Assembly (NCBI RefSeq): GCF_007971385.1
Contig: NZ_CP042434.1
Coordinates: 5,208,001 to 5,272,000 of the forward strand
Source of the DNA: Arachidicoccus ginsenosidivorans
GTDB lineage: Bacteria; Bacteroidota; Bacteroidia; Chitinophagales; Chitinophagaceae
Direction: 5' to 3'
Length of the DNA stretch: 64,000 nt
A program made the translations under genes and the position numbers. This document shows positions 20,351-30,445 of this stretch, one piece after another. Position 1 is the first letter of the stretch. Each line of letters opens with the position of its first letter. The notes below the pieces were generated by a model that worked only from the letters and a program-made list of their open reading frames with translations, ran no database searches and was not told where the DNA came from.

Positions 20351-20391
20351 GTCTTAATGGATACCTTTTATGTCCTATTGGATACCTTTTT
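20351..20391 (-). promoter_or_regulatory. Two direct operator half-sites 21 bp apart upstream of araC-type gene
   Basis: GTCTTAATGGATACCTTTT (from 20351) and GTCCTATTGGATACCTTTT (from 20372) match at 17 of 19 positions and are spaced two helical turns apart. Direct repeats at this spacing are the usual target of an AraC dimer. The site lies 41 bp before the gene's ATG, so autoregulation is likely. Confidence 0.6.
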
Positions 20392-21452
20392 ATAAGAAAC
20401 AATAATTAGCTTGCAATTGGATTACAAACGTAGTATAAGACTTAAAGATATGAAATTCATAAGTAAATCATATAAAAAAGCTCAGTGTTTTTTTTATTCA
20501 TTTTTCGATTTTATATGCAAATATTGGCAAATGCAATGACCATGGCATTACCTATAACGTTTATCAAAGGGCAATATCGTGCAGCTCCGTAAGTGTTATA
20601 TTGAGGACGCCTAATATAAAACAGCAGCTTTGAATAAGTATACATAGCTATTTTGCAAAATAGGCCAATAGATTCAGTGCCTCAGGCTGCATTCACTTAT
20701 TAATTTTTCTCCACATGTGTTATAGCATTACTTTTCTTCCTCTTTTAAAAATGATTTTCTATAATCTTAATATCAATTGCCCGTTCTTACTCTGTTTTGT
20801 GCTAATTGGGCGGCGTTTTATGGACTTCTATAATAAGCGTTTCCATTATTATATCCGACCAAGCTGCCAACATCGGCTAAATAATTTAAAATGCAGGGCT
20901 ACAATCAAACCAACCCTTTTCCTTTTTATATGTTCAAGATTTTTTATTATCAATTCCAAATATAGGTGACGTGGTTTGCAAGGATCAGCCCTGGCCGGTA
21001 TTATAAGTAAACCGGGTATGTTGTGATAATTCACTTCAATTGCCCATAAAAATGCAGGGATAAGGATGAAATATGGGAATAAAATAAGGGGATGAACAAA
21101 GGGCGTTAGAATAAAGCGTTAAAGAAATGTTCGCCTAATGGTGGCTGTAAATGACCGTTCAGTACACCTAACGCCCTCTTTATGCCTTATGTAGAAGAAA
21201 ATTGTTTATTAGCAGTGGTTTTCTGGCTTGCAGGCGAGCATTCGCTGGCCGCCATTTTTTTGGCCGGATTCTTTACAATACTGCTCATTGTACTGCGCTG
21301 CAATCCCCTACTCTACTCTGCTCTACGCTACTATACGCTATTCCACGCTACATATATTAATCAGAGCCAGCTCGGCAATAAACTAAGGGCTTGTATGCAC
21401 ACCCTATCTTAATGAATAATCTAAATGAAATTGTAATCTAAATATCATACCA
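20392..21452. other. Intergenic region between the divergent araC-type gene and rteC
   Basis: No gene is supported; the open frames here have poor composition. A spaced inverted repeat GGGCGTTAG (21101-21109) / CTAACGCCC (21168-21176) lies 277 bp upstream of rteC and may be a leader structure. A run of short imperfect repeats (CTACTCT, CTACGCTA) is found at about 21308-21352. Confidence 0.4.
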
Positions 21453-22328
21453 ATGACACAAACAAACAGAACACCATCAATAGAAACAATCGCCGATGCG
21501 TTATGTACACAAATGGATATGGAATTAATTTCTATGACTGCTGAGAACCCCTTACAAAAGGCGTTAAAATCACATAGGATTGTAAAACGCGTATTTATAC
21601 AATTAAACAAAACAGGTAGTCAGTTTCCTTTTAGCAGTATTGAAGAAGAAATTCACTTTTTTAAACACACATTGCCTAAATTATGGGCTGATTTGATTTA
21701 TTATACGGAATTGTATTTTCTGGAACTAAAAAGGCCTTTGACTGGTAATGAGAAAATTGAAAGTTATTTAAAGGATATTCTAAACTTTTACCGTCAATAT
21801 TTTGAAAGACATCAACAGTTCTATAACTATTACAGAACTGAAAAGACTTATCATGACCTGGCATATTTTAGTAAAAGCGCAGCAGACAAAGAAATGCTGC
21901 CTCCTGAGGAAATCATTGACAGTGACAGCGCCTCCTTTATAGGTTCAGTTTATTCATTTAAACGGGCTAAGTTTATTGCCCTGGAAAGGCTTATAGAGCA
22001 GATACATTTTGATATACACTGCTTGAATCATCCACAGCTAGAGCTTGTTAAATCCAGCGAACTCAGGTGGACGGATTCAAAGGTAGCCTTAATTGAATTA
22101 GCTTATGCAATACAATCCAAGGGCGCATTGAACAATGGGAATTCCGATGTAAAAACAATTATCTCTGGCCTGCAACATCTTTTCCAAATTGACCTCGGCA
22201 ACTACTATGCGGTATATAATCAGAATATCCGGCTCCGAAAGAAAAACAGGACTGACTATCTTTCACAATTAATGGGAGCGCTGGAAAAGCGAATGGATGA
22301 TGCGGATGAGCATCCGAGGTTTAAATAA
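21453..22328 (+). CDS. rteC: RteC-type regulator of conjugative element excision/transfer
   Basis: 291 residues, intact. It contains the RteC family pattern: a helical N-terminal half (EEIHFFKHTLPKLWADLIYYTELY, FYRQYFERHQQFYNYYRTE), a central FDIHCLN and a C-terminal winged-helix-like region ending RLRKKNRTDYLSQLMGALEKRMDDAD. In CTnDOT, RteC activates the excision operon in response to the RteA/RteB system. Here rteA, rteB and the excision genes are absent from the window. It is the only plus-strand gene of the element core besides 30607-31152. Confidence 0.88.
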   Translation: MTQTNRTPSIETIADALCTQMDMELISMTAENPLQKALKSHRIVKRVFIQLNKTGSQFPFSSIEEEIHFFKHTLPKLWADLIYYTELYFLELKRPLTGNEKIESYLKDILNFYRQYFERHQQFYNYYRTEKTYHDLAYFSKSAADKEMLPPEEIIDSDSASFIGSVYSFKRAKFIALERLIEQIHFDIHCLNHPQLELVKSSELRWTDSKVALIELAYAIQSKGALNNGNSDVKTIISGLQHLFQIDLGNYYAVYNQNIRLRKKNRTDYLSQLMGALEKRMDDADEHPRFK

Positions 22329-22389
22329 TACGGTAACGATATTAATTACCAGCTATAAATTTAGAAGATGGGTGCCTGACTTGTGGACG

Positions 22390-22420
22390 GTGTGTATGGA
22401 GTTGAAGCAACATGCACACC
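22390..22420 (+). terminator. Hairpin downstream of rteC
   Basis: GTGTGTATG pairs with CATGCACAC (one G-T) about 62 bp after the rteC stop. There is no clear T tract, so a terminator role is only tentative. Confidence 0.3.
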
Positions 22421-22469
22421 ATACCATTCCAATCTCAATCAAAGACAGATATTTATGAACATTTAATTT

Positions 22470-22735
22470 GATTGCCTTAACCGGAGTTTTAAAAGTACCA
22501 AATAATCAGCCAGGTTTTTATTGTCCTAGAAGACAATCTTTATGGAGTAATATATACCATTTTTATTATCAGGAATTTATTGATAGGTCTGACATGCAAT
22601 TTGCCAGTTTCCTTATTTGCTTAAAATTGTTTTTAAAAGGCCAAATAACCTCGTTTTTATTGTCCTATAAGACAATTTTTACAGGATAATATATACACGA
22701 TTTATTATCAACAATTTACTCATTGGCACTTCTAG
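22470..22735. repeat. 143-bp satellite, first block (2 copies)
   Basis: Anchors CCAAATAA at 22498 and 22641 are 143 bp apart. Each unit carries an imperfect palindrome, ATTGTCCTAGAAGACAAT or ATTGTCCTATAAGACAAT, followed by an AATATATAC segment and TTTATTATCA. These are the most diverged copies of the array that resumes at 23590. Confidence 0.85.
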
Positions 22736-22960
22736 CAAATTGCTTGTTCGTAACCGAAACGATATTAGCTATCTTACTGAGGATAAAAGTTTTAGCTATG
22801 ATCAAACATGTACATTATTTCAAGCTGGCGCTAAAGATGTGTGCGGCAATCCCCCGTTTAAAAGAAAAGTATGTAACCCGAAACCGAAAGTGAGGACCTT
22901 GTACTCTAACGCGACGTCGATGGAAGCTGATCTTTGGCAAAAATCAAATAATTGGGCGAC
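22736..22960 (+). other. Unique segment between repeat blocks, with a 74-codon ORF
   Basis: This stretch is clearly richer in G and C than the arrays on either side and has no repeat structure. It holds an open frame from a TTG at 22740 to 22964 (MLVRNRNDISYLTEDKSFSY...). The product contains three cysteines and many lysines but matches nothing I know. It may be a small gene caught in the array or non-coding unique DNA. Confidence 0.25.
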
Positions 22961-23589
22961 GTAAAAGGGGATGCATCACCTTCCTAACTGATTGATACAT
23001 AAGAAAAAGTTTTGCTAAAAATCACAAAAGGCCACGCATAACCTCTATAATAGTTTGATATACAGAAAGTAGCATCACACTCCACTATATGAGCAGTGAT
23101 TGCAAAGGTGTACGCGTTACTCCACAAGTAATTGATACATAGAAGATAATTCTATTTTACTGGTACTTATTCAAAAAATTGTAAAGAGATACGCGTAACC
23201 TCTATAATAGATTGATATACAGAATGTAGTATCAAACTCCCACCATTATAACCAGTGATTGTAAAGGTGTACGTGTTACTCCATAAGTAATTGACACATA
23301 GAAGATAACCCTGTTTTACTGGTACAGATTCAAAAAATTGTAAAGAGATACGCGTAACCTCTATAATAGATTGATATTTAGAAAGTAGTATCAAACTCCC
23401 ACCATATAACCAGTGATTGTAAATGTGTACATGTTATTCCACAAGTGATTGATACATAGAAGATAACACTGTTTTACTGGAACAGATTCAAAAAATTGTA
23501 AAGAGAGACGCGCTACCTATATAATAGATTGATATACAAAACATAGCATCACAATCCTAACATATGACCAGTGATTGTAAAGGGGTACC
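22961..23589. repeat. 158-bp satellite (about four copies) nested within the 143-bp array
   Basis: Unit starts at GTGATTG: 23096, 23255, 23413 and 23571 (periods 159, 158, 158), with a diverged copy from about 22961. Each unit holds GTGTACGCGTTACTCC and, about 75 bp later, AGATACGCGTAACCTC, so the MluI-type ACGCGT core occurs twice per unit in most copies. The sequence is unrelated to the 143-bp unit. Confidence 0.85.
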
Positions 23590-25236
23590 TTAGTTGCCTA
23601 AAATTGTTTTCAAATGGCCAAATAATCAGCCCAGTTTTCATTGTCCTTAAGGACAATTTTTATAGAATAATATATATCATATTTATTATCAATAATTTAT
23701 CAATAGACCTGACTTGCTGTTTACCAGTTTCCTTATTTGCTTAAAATTGTTTTCAAAAGGCCAAATAATCAGTCCGGTTTTTATTGTCCTTGAAGACAAT
23801 CTTTATAGAATAATATATACGCAATTTAATATCAATCATTTATCAAATAGACCCGACTAACAATTTGACAGTTTCCTTATTTGCGTAAAATTGTTTTCAA
23901 AAGGCCAAATAATCAGCCCAGTTTTTATTGTCCTTAAGGACAATCTTTATAGAATAATATATATTATATTTATTATCAATATTTTATTGATTAATCTGAC
24001 TAACAGTTTGCCTGTTTCCATATTTGCTCAAAATTGTTTTCAGAAGGCCAAATAATCAGCCAAGTTTTTATTGTCCTTAAAGATAATTTTTATAGAATAA
24101 TATATACTATATTAATTATCAATATTTTATTCTTATATTTGACTAGCAATTTGACAGTTTCCTTGTTTGCCTAAAATTGTTTTCAAAAGGCCAAATAATC
24201 AGCCCAGTTTTTATTGTCCTTAAGGACAATCTTTATAGAATAATTTATACTATATTTATTATCAATATTTTATTGATTAATCTGACTAACAGTTTGCCTG
24301 TTTCCATATTTGCTCAAAATTGTTTTCAGAAGGCCAAATAATCAGCCAAGTTTTTATTGTCCTTAAAGACACTTTTTATAGAATAATATATACTATATTT
24401 ATTATCAATATTTTATTGATAGATTTGACTAGCAATTTACCCGTTTCCTTATTTGCCTAAAATTGTTTTCAAAACGCCAAATAATCACTCCAGTTTTTAT
24501 TGTCCTTAAGGACAATCTTTATAGAATAATATATACTATATTTATTATCAATATTTTATTGATTAATCTGACTAACAGTTTGCCTGTTTCCATATTTGCT
24601 CAAAATTGTTTTCAGAAGGCCAAATAATCAGCCAAGTTTTTATTGTCCTTAAAGACACTTTTTATAGAATAATATATACTATATTTATTATCAATATTTT
24701 ATTGATAGATTTGACTAGCAATTTGACAGTTTCCTTATTTGCTTAAAATTGTTTTCAAATGGCCAAATAATCACTCCAGTTTTTATTGTCCTTAAGGATA
24801 ATCTTTATATAGTAATATATACTATATTTATTATCAATAATTTAATGATTAATCTGCCAGTTTCCTTATTTGCTTAAAATTGTTTTCAAATGGCCAAATA
24901 ATCACTCCAGTTTTTATTGTCCTTAAGGACAATCTTTATAGAATAATATATACCATCTTTATTATCAATATTTTATTTATAGATTTGACTAGCAATTTAC
25001 CCGTTCCTTATTTGCCTAAAATTGTTTTCAAATGGCCAAATAATCACTCCAGTTTTTATTGTCCTTAAGGACAATCTTTATAGAATAATATATACCATCT
25101 TTATTATCAATATTTTATTTATAGATTTGACTAGCAATTTACCCGTTTCCTTATTTGCCTAAAATTGTTTTCAAAAGGCCAAATAATCAGCACAGTTTTT
25201 ATTGTCCTTAAAGACAATCTTTATAGAATAATATAT
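23590..25236. repeat. 143-bp satellite, main block (12 copies)
   Basis: CCAAATAATCA anchors lie at 23618, 23761, 23905, 24048, 24191, 24334, 24477, 24620, 24763, 24894, 25036 and 25179. The period is 143 bp except for one 131-bp and single-base variants. Most copies carry the perfect palindrome ATTGTCCTTAAGGACAAT, then CTTTATAGAATAATATATAC. Each also has GTTTCCTTATTTGC and TAAAATTGTTTTCA upstream. Higher-order similarity between alternate copies (for example 24048, 24334 and 24620) suggests growth by duplication of two-unit blocks. Confidence 0.92.
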
Positions 25237-25319
25237 TATAGCCTTATTTAGGATGAATTATAGATTAAAATTTTATTGTTTTATGGGATCACTGATCTTT
25301 TTAGGGCCATTTAGTTGCG

Positions 25320-27347
25320 TTAATTTCCCTGAACGACACCTTTTCTGGTCTTTTTTGACGTTAATATTAATCTAGTGAGTTCAGGTGATTGGTATATTCT
25401 TTCCATTTCTGTTTCAATAATTAACTGAACATCATTTTTAATCTGCTGATAGCAATTTTGTACGTCCTCGGCCTTTATATTTCTGATTTGAGGTATGGGT
25501 TGATACTGATCTTCCTCTGCTTTAATCCTTTTATGATCATTTTGGATCTCTGCATGGAACATCTTTAGTTTTATTTTCTCGTCTGGGTTGTCGGCTACAA
25601 TGCCGACCATCTCGCCAGAGGAGAGTGTGGCTATTTTAGAGGCCGGGATTGCAGCGTCCAGCTGCATTGACCGGCTAATCGAGGTATCCATAGAATTTAC
25701 AGACATACTGCGTCTATCCTGCATAATACGGCCAAATCTGTCAGAAAGTAACTTTGCGGTATCGCCTGTCACCTGGCCCGCTATAATATTGCCGACGACA
25801 TTAGCGATTACATCTGCCTGATCCCGGCCATAATCTTTACGTAGTTGCGAGAAATCCTGCACACCCAGGCAAGTAGCCACCTGGTTACTTCTGGCAGTAG
25901 CGATCAGGCTGTCCATGCCATTAAAATAAATCGTCGGAAACTCATCAAAGATCAAACTGGATTTTAGCTGCCCTTTTCTATTGACCAGTTTGATCATTCT
26001 GGAGGTATAGAGAGATAATACGGCTCCATAGACCTGCTGCTTCATATAGTTATTGCCTACGCAGATAATCTTTGGATCCTTCGGGTTATTCAGATCCAGC
26101 GTAAAATCACTGCCGGATAAAACATAATACAAGTGGGGAGAACTGAGTCGGGCCATGGTTATTTTGGCAGAGCCTACCTGTCCCTCTAATTGCTCCATGG
26201 CTTTATTGGTAAAAGCCGTCACAAAGGGGTTGATCAAGACCTCGATTTCTGGTTCACTGCGCAGTACAGGGAACAGCTTTTCATAGTCCACCTGCATCAG
26301 CTCAATTACATGGGGCAGTGTACAATAAGCACCGTCTTTATACTTTCTAAGGAACCAGATGATGGCGGTTACAAAATTGATGGGTGATTCTACAAAAAAG
26401 TCTCCCGTCTTCCTTATCCACTCCCTATTCAGACCTAACATGATCGTACGGGCAGATTCTGTTGCATCCATAATATCGGTCATGGATTTGGGGTCCAGCG
26501 GATTACAGCGGTGCGTGAAGCGCAGATCATCAAAATTGATCAAATAAAACTTAGGGGGCACAGGATACTTATCTGTATTATCTAAGATGGTATTGTAGGC
26601 GATCTTTGTCAGGTCATCAAATTTAAAGTCATAAATAAACATGGTAAAACCCTTTTGAATATGTTGAGTGATCACATGGCGGATCACAAAATAACTTTTG
26701 CCGGACCCCGGTGTACCGGCGACCAGGGTTCCCCTGAACGGATTGATAATATTGATCCAGGATTTTCGACTTTTACCATCCAGTTGATAGATGGCTGGCA
26801 AATTGATGGAAAAAGGGCTGCTGCGCAGCCTTTCTTCCTGCGGGAAGCTTTCCTGCAGTTGATTGAATACGTCCTTTTCCAGCTTAAGGGTGATTAGCCT
26901 GGTTAGTAAAGCTCCACCTCTGAGCAACAATAAAAATCCAAGACTGGTTATAACAATATATATTAAAGCTAAAGATGTTATGGGTATTTTGAAAGTACTA
27001 ATACTTTTTAATAAGTATATACTACCCCAATAAAGCAGAATGCCTGTTGCCATAAAAGAAGTGGTAATCCTCATTTTTGATAGTTTTTCTTCTTTTCTAC
27101 CTTTGGTACCAAGCAGTGAGATAAGCAGGCAAATAAGTGCCAATAATTTTGAGGTATAAACATGGTTAAAAAGACCTGTATGATGAATATTAATCAATAG
27201 TCTTTCTAGGACAGGGTGCGTTAGATGCCACCTTTCAAAAGCACCATAACAAAAAACGTAGTAATGTAGTACAAGCACTAAAACGCCGAAATTTCTGATC
27301 ATGTCGGTGATCTTGCGTAATCCTTGGGTATTTTCGCCGGTTTGCAT
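25320..27347 (-). CDS. Type IV coupling protein (VirD4/TraG-like, MobC of Bacteroidota elements)
   Basis: 675 residues, intact. The N-terminal ~160 residues carry membrane helices (VLVLVLHYYVFCYGAF, LLALICLLISLLG, ITSLALIYIVITSLGFLLLL). Walker A is TLVAGTPGSGKSYFVI at about residue 212, and Walker B is SLIFDEFPTIYF at about residue 470. The FDDLRFTHRCNPLDP and ATCLGVQDFSQLRKDYG segments are typical of the TraG/VirD4 family with an N-terminal YWFCY-type region. It delivers the relaxase-DNA complex to the mating channel. It starts 33 bp after the reconstructed relaxase end, and so forms one operon with the mob genes. Confidence 0.92.
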   Translation of the reverse strand: MQTGENTQGLRKITDMIRNFGVLVLVLHYYVFCYGAFERWHLTHPVLERLLINIHHTGLFNHVYTSKLLALICLLISLLGTKGRKEEKLSKMRITTSFMATGILLYWGSIYLLKSISTFKIPITSLALIYIVITSLGFLLLLRGGALLTRLITLKLEKDVFNQLQESFPQEERLRSSPFSINLPAIYQLDGKSRKSWINIINPFRGTLVAGTPGSGKSYFVIRHVITQHIQKGFTMFIYDFKFDDLTKIAYNTILDNTDKYPVPPKFYLINFDDLRFTHRCNPLDPKSMTDIMDATESARTIMLGLNREWIRKTGDFFVESPINFVTAIIWFLRKYKDGAYCTLPHVIELMQVDYEKLFPVLRSEPEIEVLINPFVTAFTNKAMEQLEGQVGSAKITMARLSSPHLYYVLSGSDFTLDLNNPKDPKIICVGNNYMKQQVYGAVLSLYTSRMIKLVNRKGQLKSSLIFDEFPTIYFNGMDSLIATARSNQVATCLGVQDFSQLRKDYGRDQADVIANVVGNIIAGQVTGDTAKLLSDRFGRIMQDRRSMSVNSMDTSISRSMQLDAAIPASKIATLSSGEMVGIVADNPDEKIKLKMFHAEIQNDHKRIKAEEDQYQPIPQIRNIKAEDVQNCYQQIKNDVQLIIETEMERIYQSPELTRLILTSKKTRKGVVQGN

Positions 27348-27380
27348 GAGATGTATGGTTTTATTTGTTTAAGTTGTTTC

Positions 27381-28882
27381 TTATCTGGACAACCGGACAC
27401 GTGTATGTTGCTGTTGTAGCTGTTGTTCTTGCTGCTGTTGTTCTTGTTGTTGTTCATCTTCTACCCTTGTCGTTGGGTGAGGTCCTGACTGTTCGACTCT
27501 GTAAGTTCATTGTAAGTCGTATCAGTGCTGATTTGAATTACGGGCAGCGTACTTGCCGGATAAGCACTTTGAATGAGTGTTATTGGGGTCTCATGTACTG
27601 GCTGGTTTTTATATTCATCCGCCTTCCCAATTGGTGATACACTTTGACTACCTGGATCGATCCAAGGAGGTTGTATATTTAAATGGGCAGCTGTCCGATT
27701 CGTGTTTTCAGATGCTGGTTGAATAGGAATTTGTTGTTTTAGTAAAACTTTTTGATGCAAGGCCTTTAAAACGGCTTCAGCGCTGTACTCCTTTCCTAAC
27801 TCTTCGTCCTTGAAAGCAGCATACGCTGCATTATCTATATAGGTAACCCCTACAATTTTACCAGATTGATTTTCTCTGAATATTATTCGGATGCCGTTTT
27901 TCCTTAAATATGCTTCCGGATCTAAGTCTTCCTGCTGCCTGTCTGGATTTTGACGCACTCCCGGGTTCTGACCAAGTAATGCTTTATCCAGTAAATATCG
28001 GATACGCTGCTTGTTTGAGCCGTTTTGATATTCATTTAGGACGATGCGATTTTCCAGGTTCTTCAAAGTTGGCCTGCTATTTATTTTGCTGGCTTTAACC
28101 GGTGTACCGATAGGTTGGTTCTTTTCATCTAATAAGCGATAGAGCAAGCCACCTACCTGGTATAAATGGCTACCGGGCCGGCCCCGGTCAGCCATTACCC
28201 CAAATTGGTTTAAAATTGCATTAAAGGCGCCTAGGGAGCCAAATTTATAGTTTTTAACTACTTTGGGTACAATTGAGCAAATAGCCGTTCTTGTCTCCAC
28301 ACTCCCATAGGCAATCCGCTCTAATTGAAGCGGCTGACCAGCATCTCTATTTAAGGAATAATTGGTATCATAAGACGTTATGCCACCACCCAGGTCTTTT
28401 TGATTGATCCGGTGCGACTTCATTTTGGTCAGTTTATATTTATTTTCTAATGCATCCCTTAAGGCCATTGGTTTTCTGATATCAATGTCAAAGGTTTCTA
28501 TTCGTTTACCTGCATGATCAATGATAACGGAAGCTATATGTAGATGAGGGTGACCTGCGTCTAGGTGCTGATAGATCAGATATGGCTGTTTTTCTAGTCC
28601 GATGGCTTTAAGGTAATCCCTGGCAATATTGATCAAAGTGACTTTATCCAAGTTGTCTTTTGGGGAAAAGTTTAAACTAATATGCAAGGTATTGGCCTTT
28701 GTTCTTTGATTTTGCCGGGTGAGCGTGGTAAAAACGTCCATTTTGTTTTTAAGACTCATGGTCGCCGGATCTCTGGGAAATCCTGCTGCAAACAGGATTT
28801 TTGCATCAGAAGACGCGACCTTTTTCTCATTGTAATTTAGCACCTGACGCATGTATTTTGTCCTATTTACTTTGATAACCAT
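27381..28882 (-). CDS. Relaxase (MobB-type, MOBP-like relaxase/mobilisation nuclease domain)
   Basis: The N-terminal domain has the relaxase signature: MVIKVNRTKYMRQVLNYNEKK, LHISLNFSP and the metal-binding histidines in HLDAGHPHLHIASVIID (about residues 107-123). It nicks oriT and leads the strand into the recipient. The raw frame stops at 27461 after LTQRQG. Restoring one base in the G3 run 27475-27477 continues into a glutamine-rich tail (VEDEQQQEQQQQEQQLQQQ) ending at 27381, giving about 500 residues. Its start overlaps the end of the upstream relaxosome gene by 16 bp. Confidence 0.88.
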
Positions 28883-29337
28883 ATGTAGGATAGTTTGGTA
28901 ATCACTTCAAAAATGGGTTGATATAACTCATTAAGTATGACTCCTGGGTTCATCTCTTTATTAACAGGTTCCTCCTTTTCTATGCCCCTGACAGTATCCT
29001 TATTTTCTTTGTTGAAGCACATTAATTTAAATTGAGTTATTAATTTGTGCACCTGACCCATATTTAGAAATATCATTTCTAATGACTGCCGGATATCAGA
29101 GAGAATCCACATGAAAGTATCCAGGTTGTAGGGTTCCTGATTGATTACTACCTTTCGGTGGTCAAGTATGTGTCGTATAACATCTGTCAAGCAGGAAAAG
29201 CAACACGGCTGAACCAGGGCACTTAATTTTTGAATAATTTCGTTGGGTAATCTTACATTTACAGTCCGTGGCTTCGCCACAGACTGTAAATTGTCTGTTT
29301 TTGACGCGTTATTTGATTGTAGGTTATCTAACTGCAT
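28867..29337 (-). CDS. Relaxosome accessory protein (MobA/MobC-like, ribbon-helix-helix)
   Basis: 156 residues. After a polar leader, RTVNVRLPNEIIQKLSAL fits a ribbon-helix-helix DNA-binding fold as in MobC-type accessory proteins. It continues with helices (YNLDTFMWILSDIRQSLEMIFLNMGQ). It overlaps the relaxase start by 16 bp, indicating translational coupling. By position and fold it would bind oriT and assist the relaxase. Confidence 0.7.
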   Translation of the reverse strand: MQLDNLQSNNASKTDNLQSVAKPRTVNVRLPNEIIQKLSALVQPCCFSCLTDVIRHILDHRKVVINQEPYNLDTFMWILSDIRQSLEMIFLNMGQVHKLITQFKLMCFNKENKDTVRGIEKEEPVNKEMNPGVILNELYQPIFEVITKLSYIWLSK

Positions 29338-29397
29338 GATTATTTATATTTTAGGTGGAATTATAAAGATTCAAAGGCCAATTGTCCCAACAAATAG

Positions 29398-29859
29398 TCA
29401 AGATAAAGATGATGGCTGCTGGTTTATGCATTCGTTATCCTTAACGGCATCACCTATTATCCACCTGGAGGCAATTTTTTCTAAGAGCACTTGTAATGGC
29501 ACCAACATCACATCCACTTGATCATAAATACATTGTATAGCCTTTAAATCTGCTAATATAACCTCCGTGTCCGTAGGAACACGAAATTGTAGGCGGTGGA
29601 CAATCTGTACCATTTCTTTGCTTAATTTAGATATCCGACTGCCGTATTCTTTAAGTTGTTGATGCAACTCATCTGGCAAATCATCATAATATCTGGCAAA
29701 TATTTTCTTGCCTTCAATAATCAGGCGTAATAGCTCACTGAAATTCCTACAATTGGTTGCAGGTAACAATTCCTGTAGCTCATCATACAATTGAGCTGTA
29801 ATTGAAAACTTAATCGGTTTCATCAATTGCGCTTCATTTTTTTGTTTTGCATTTTTCAT
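29398..29859 (-). CDS. Relaxosome accessory protein (MobA-like)
   Basis: 153 residues, first gene of the mob operon. MKPIKFSITAQLYDELQELL resembles a ribbon-helix-helix DNA-binding start, followed by a helical region (LHQQLKEYGSRISKLSKEMVQIVHRLQF) found in MobA-type proteins of Bacteroides elements. It lies 60 bp upstream of the second accessory gene. The neighbouring 0.75-kb intergenic region is the best place for oriT. Confidence 0.6.
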   Translation of the reverse strand: MKNAKQKNEAQLMKPIKFSITAQLYDELQELLPATNCRNFSELLRLIIEGKKIFARYYDDLPDELHQQLKEYGSRISKLSKEMVQIVHRLQFRVPTDTEVILADLKAIQCIYDQVDVMLVPLQVLLEKIASRWIIGDAVKDNECINQQPSSLS

Positions 29860-30230
29860 AGAAAAATTGTTTTATAATTAAAATTTTTAATAAACTGCCA
29901 ACAAACCCACCTAGATGGACTTCTTTATAAAAAGTCTATTGATCCAAACATTATCTTTAAAGATTTAACTTGCCTGCTTCGTTCAGCTATTTACCTAAGC
30001 TTACCATCACCACCACTACTAATATCTTCAACAATTAAAACGAAACATATACACTACCTGCATTGATTTAAATTCGGTTGAGACGTAACCAAAGGCGTAA
30101 CGAACAGAGCCACTTACGCATTAATGGTAATAGAAATAACCTCTTTCCAGATAGCCGAACTTTATGTCCACCACAAAGGCCTTTATGACTGACTTAGCAA
30201 TGCAAAGATGGTATTACCTGAATGGGCAAT

Positions 30231-30252
30231 TTGTTACTTTGGTATTAGCTAA
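30231..30252 (-). promoter_or_regulatory. 22-bp motif shared with 18682-18703 (mob copy)
   Basis: Identical over 22 bases to the copy upstream of the tra operon, and in the same orientation relative to the downstream operon. The flanks differ, so the match is not part of a longer duplication. Confidence 0.55.
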
Positions 30253-30445
30253 TAATCTTTTTATTCAATTTTCATTACTAATATGGAGTAAACTACTTCC
30301 CTCAGATGGCAGGGTAATAATTAAAATTTTCTAGAGAAAAAGAGCAGTTGCATCTCTGTCTTATAAAATAAGCAATAAGCGCAAGCAATAAAGACATCTC
30401 ATATCAACTGATAATCACGTAACAATATATAATCTTAAAAAAGTT

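Noticed and set aside
21182..21412. 76-codon plus-strand ORF upstream of rteC
   Set aside because: Biased, repetitive composition, overlaps short CTACTCT repeats, no start context and no recognisable features.
23167..23394. 75-codon minus-strand ORF in the 158-bp repeats
   Set aside because: It simply translates the tandem repeat (the same residues recur) and would not be expected to be a gene.
22470..25236. CRISPR array
   Set aside because: Units are 143 or 158 bp and conserved along their whole length; there are no short repeats separated by unique spacers and no cas genes.
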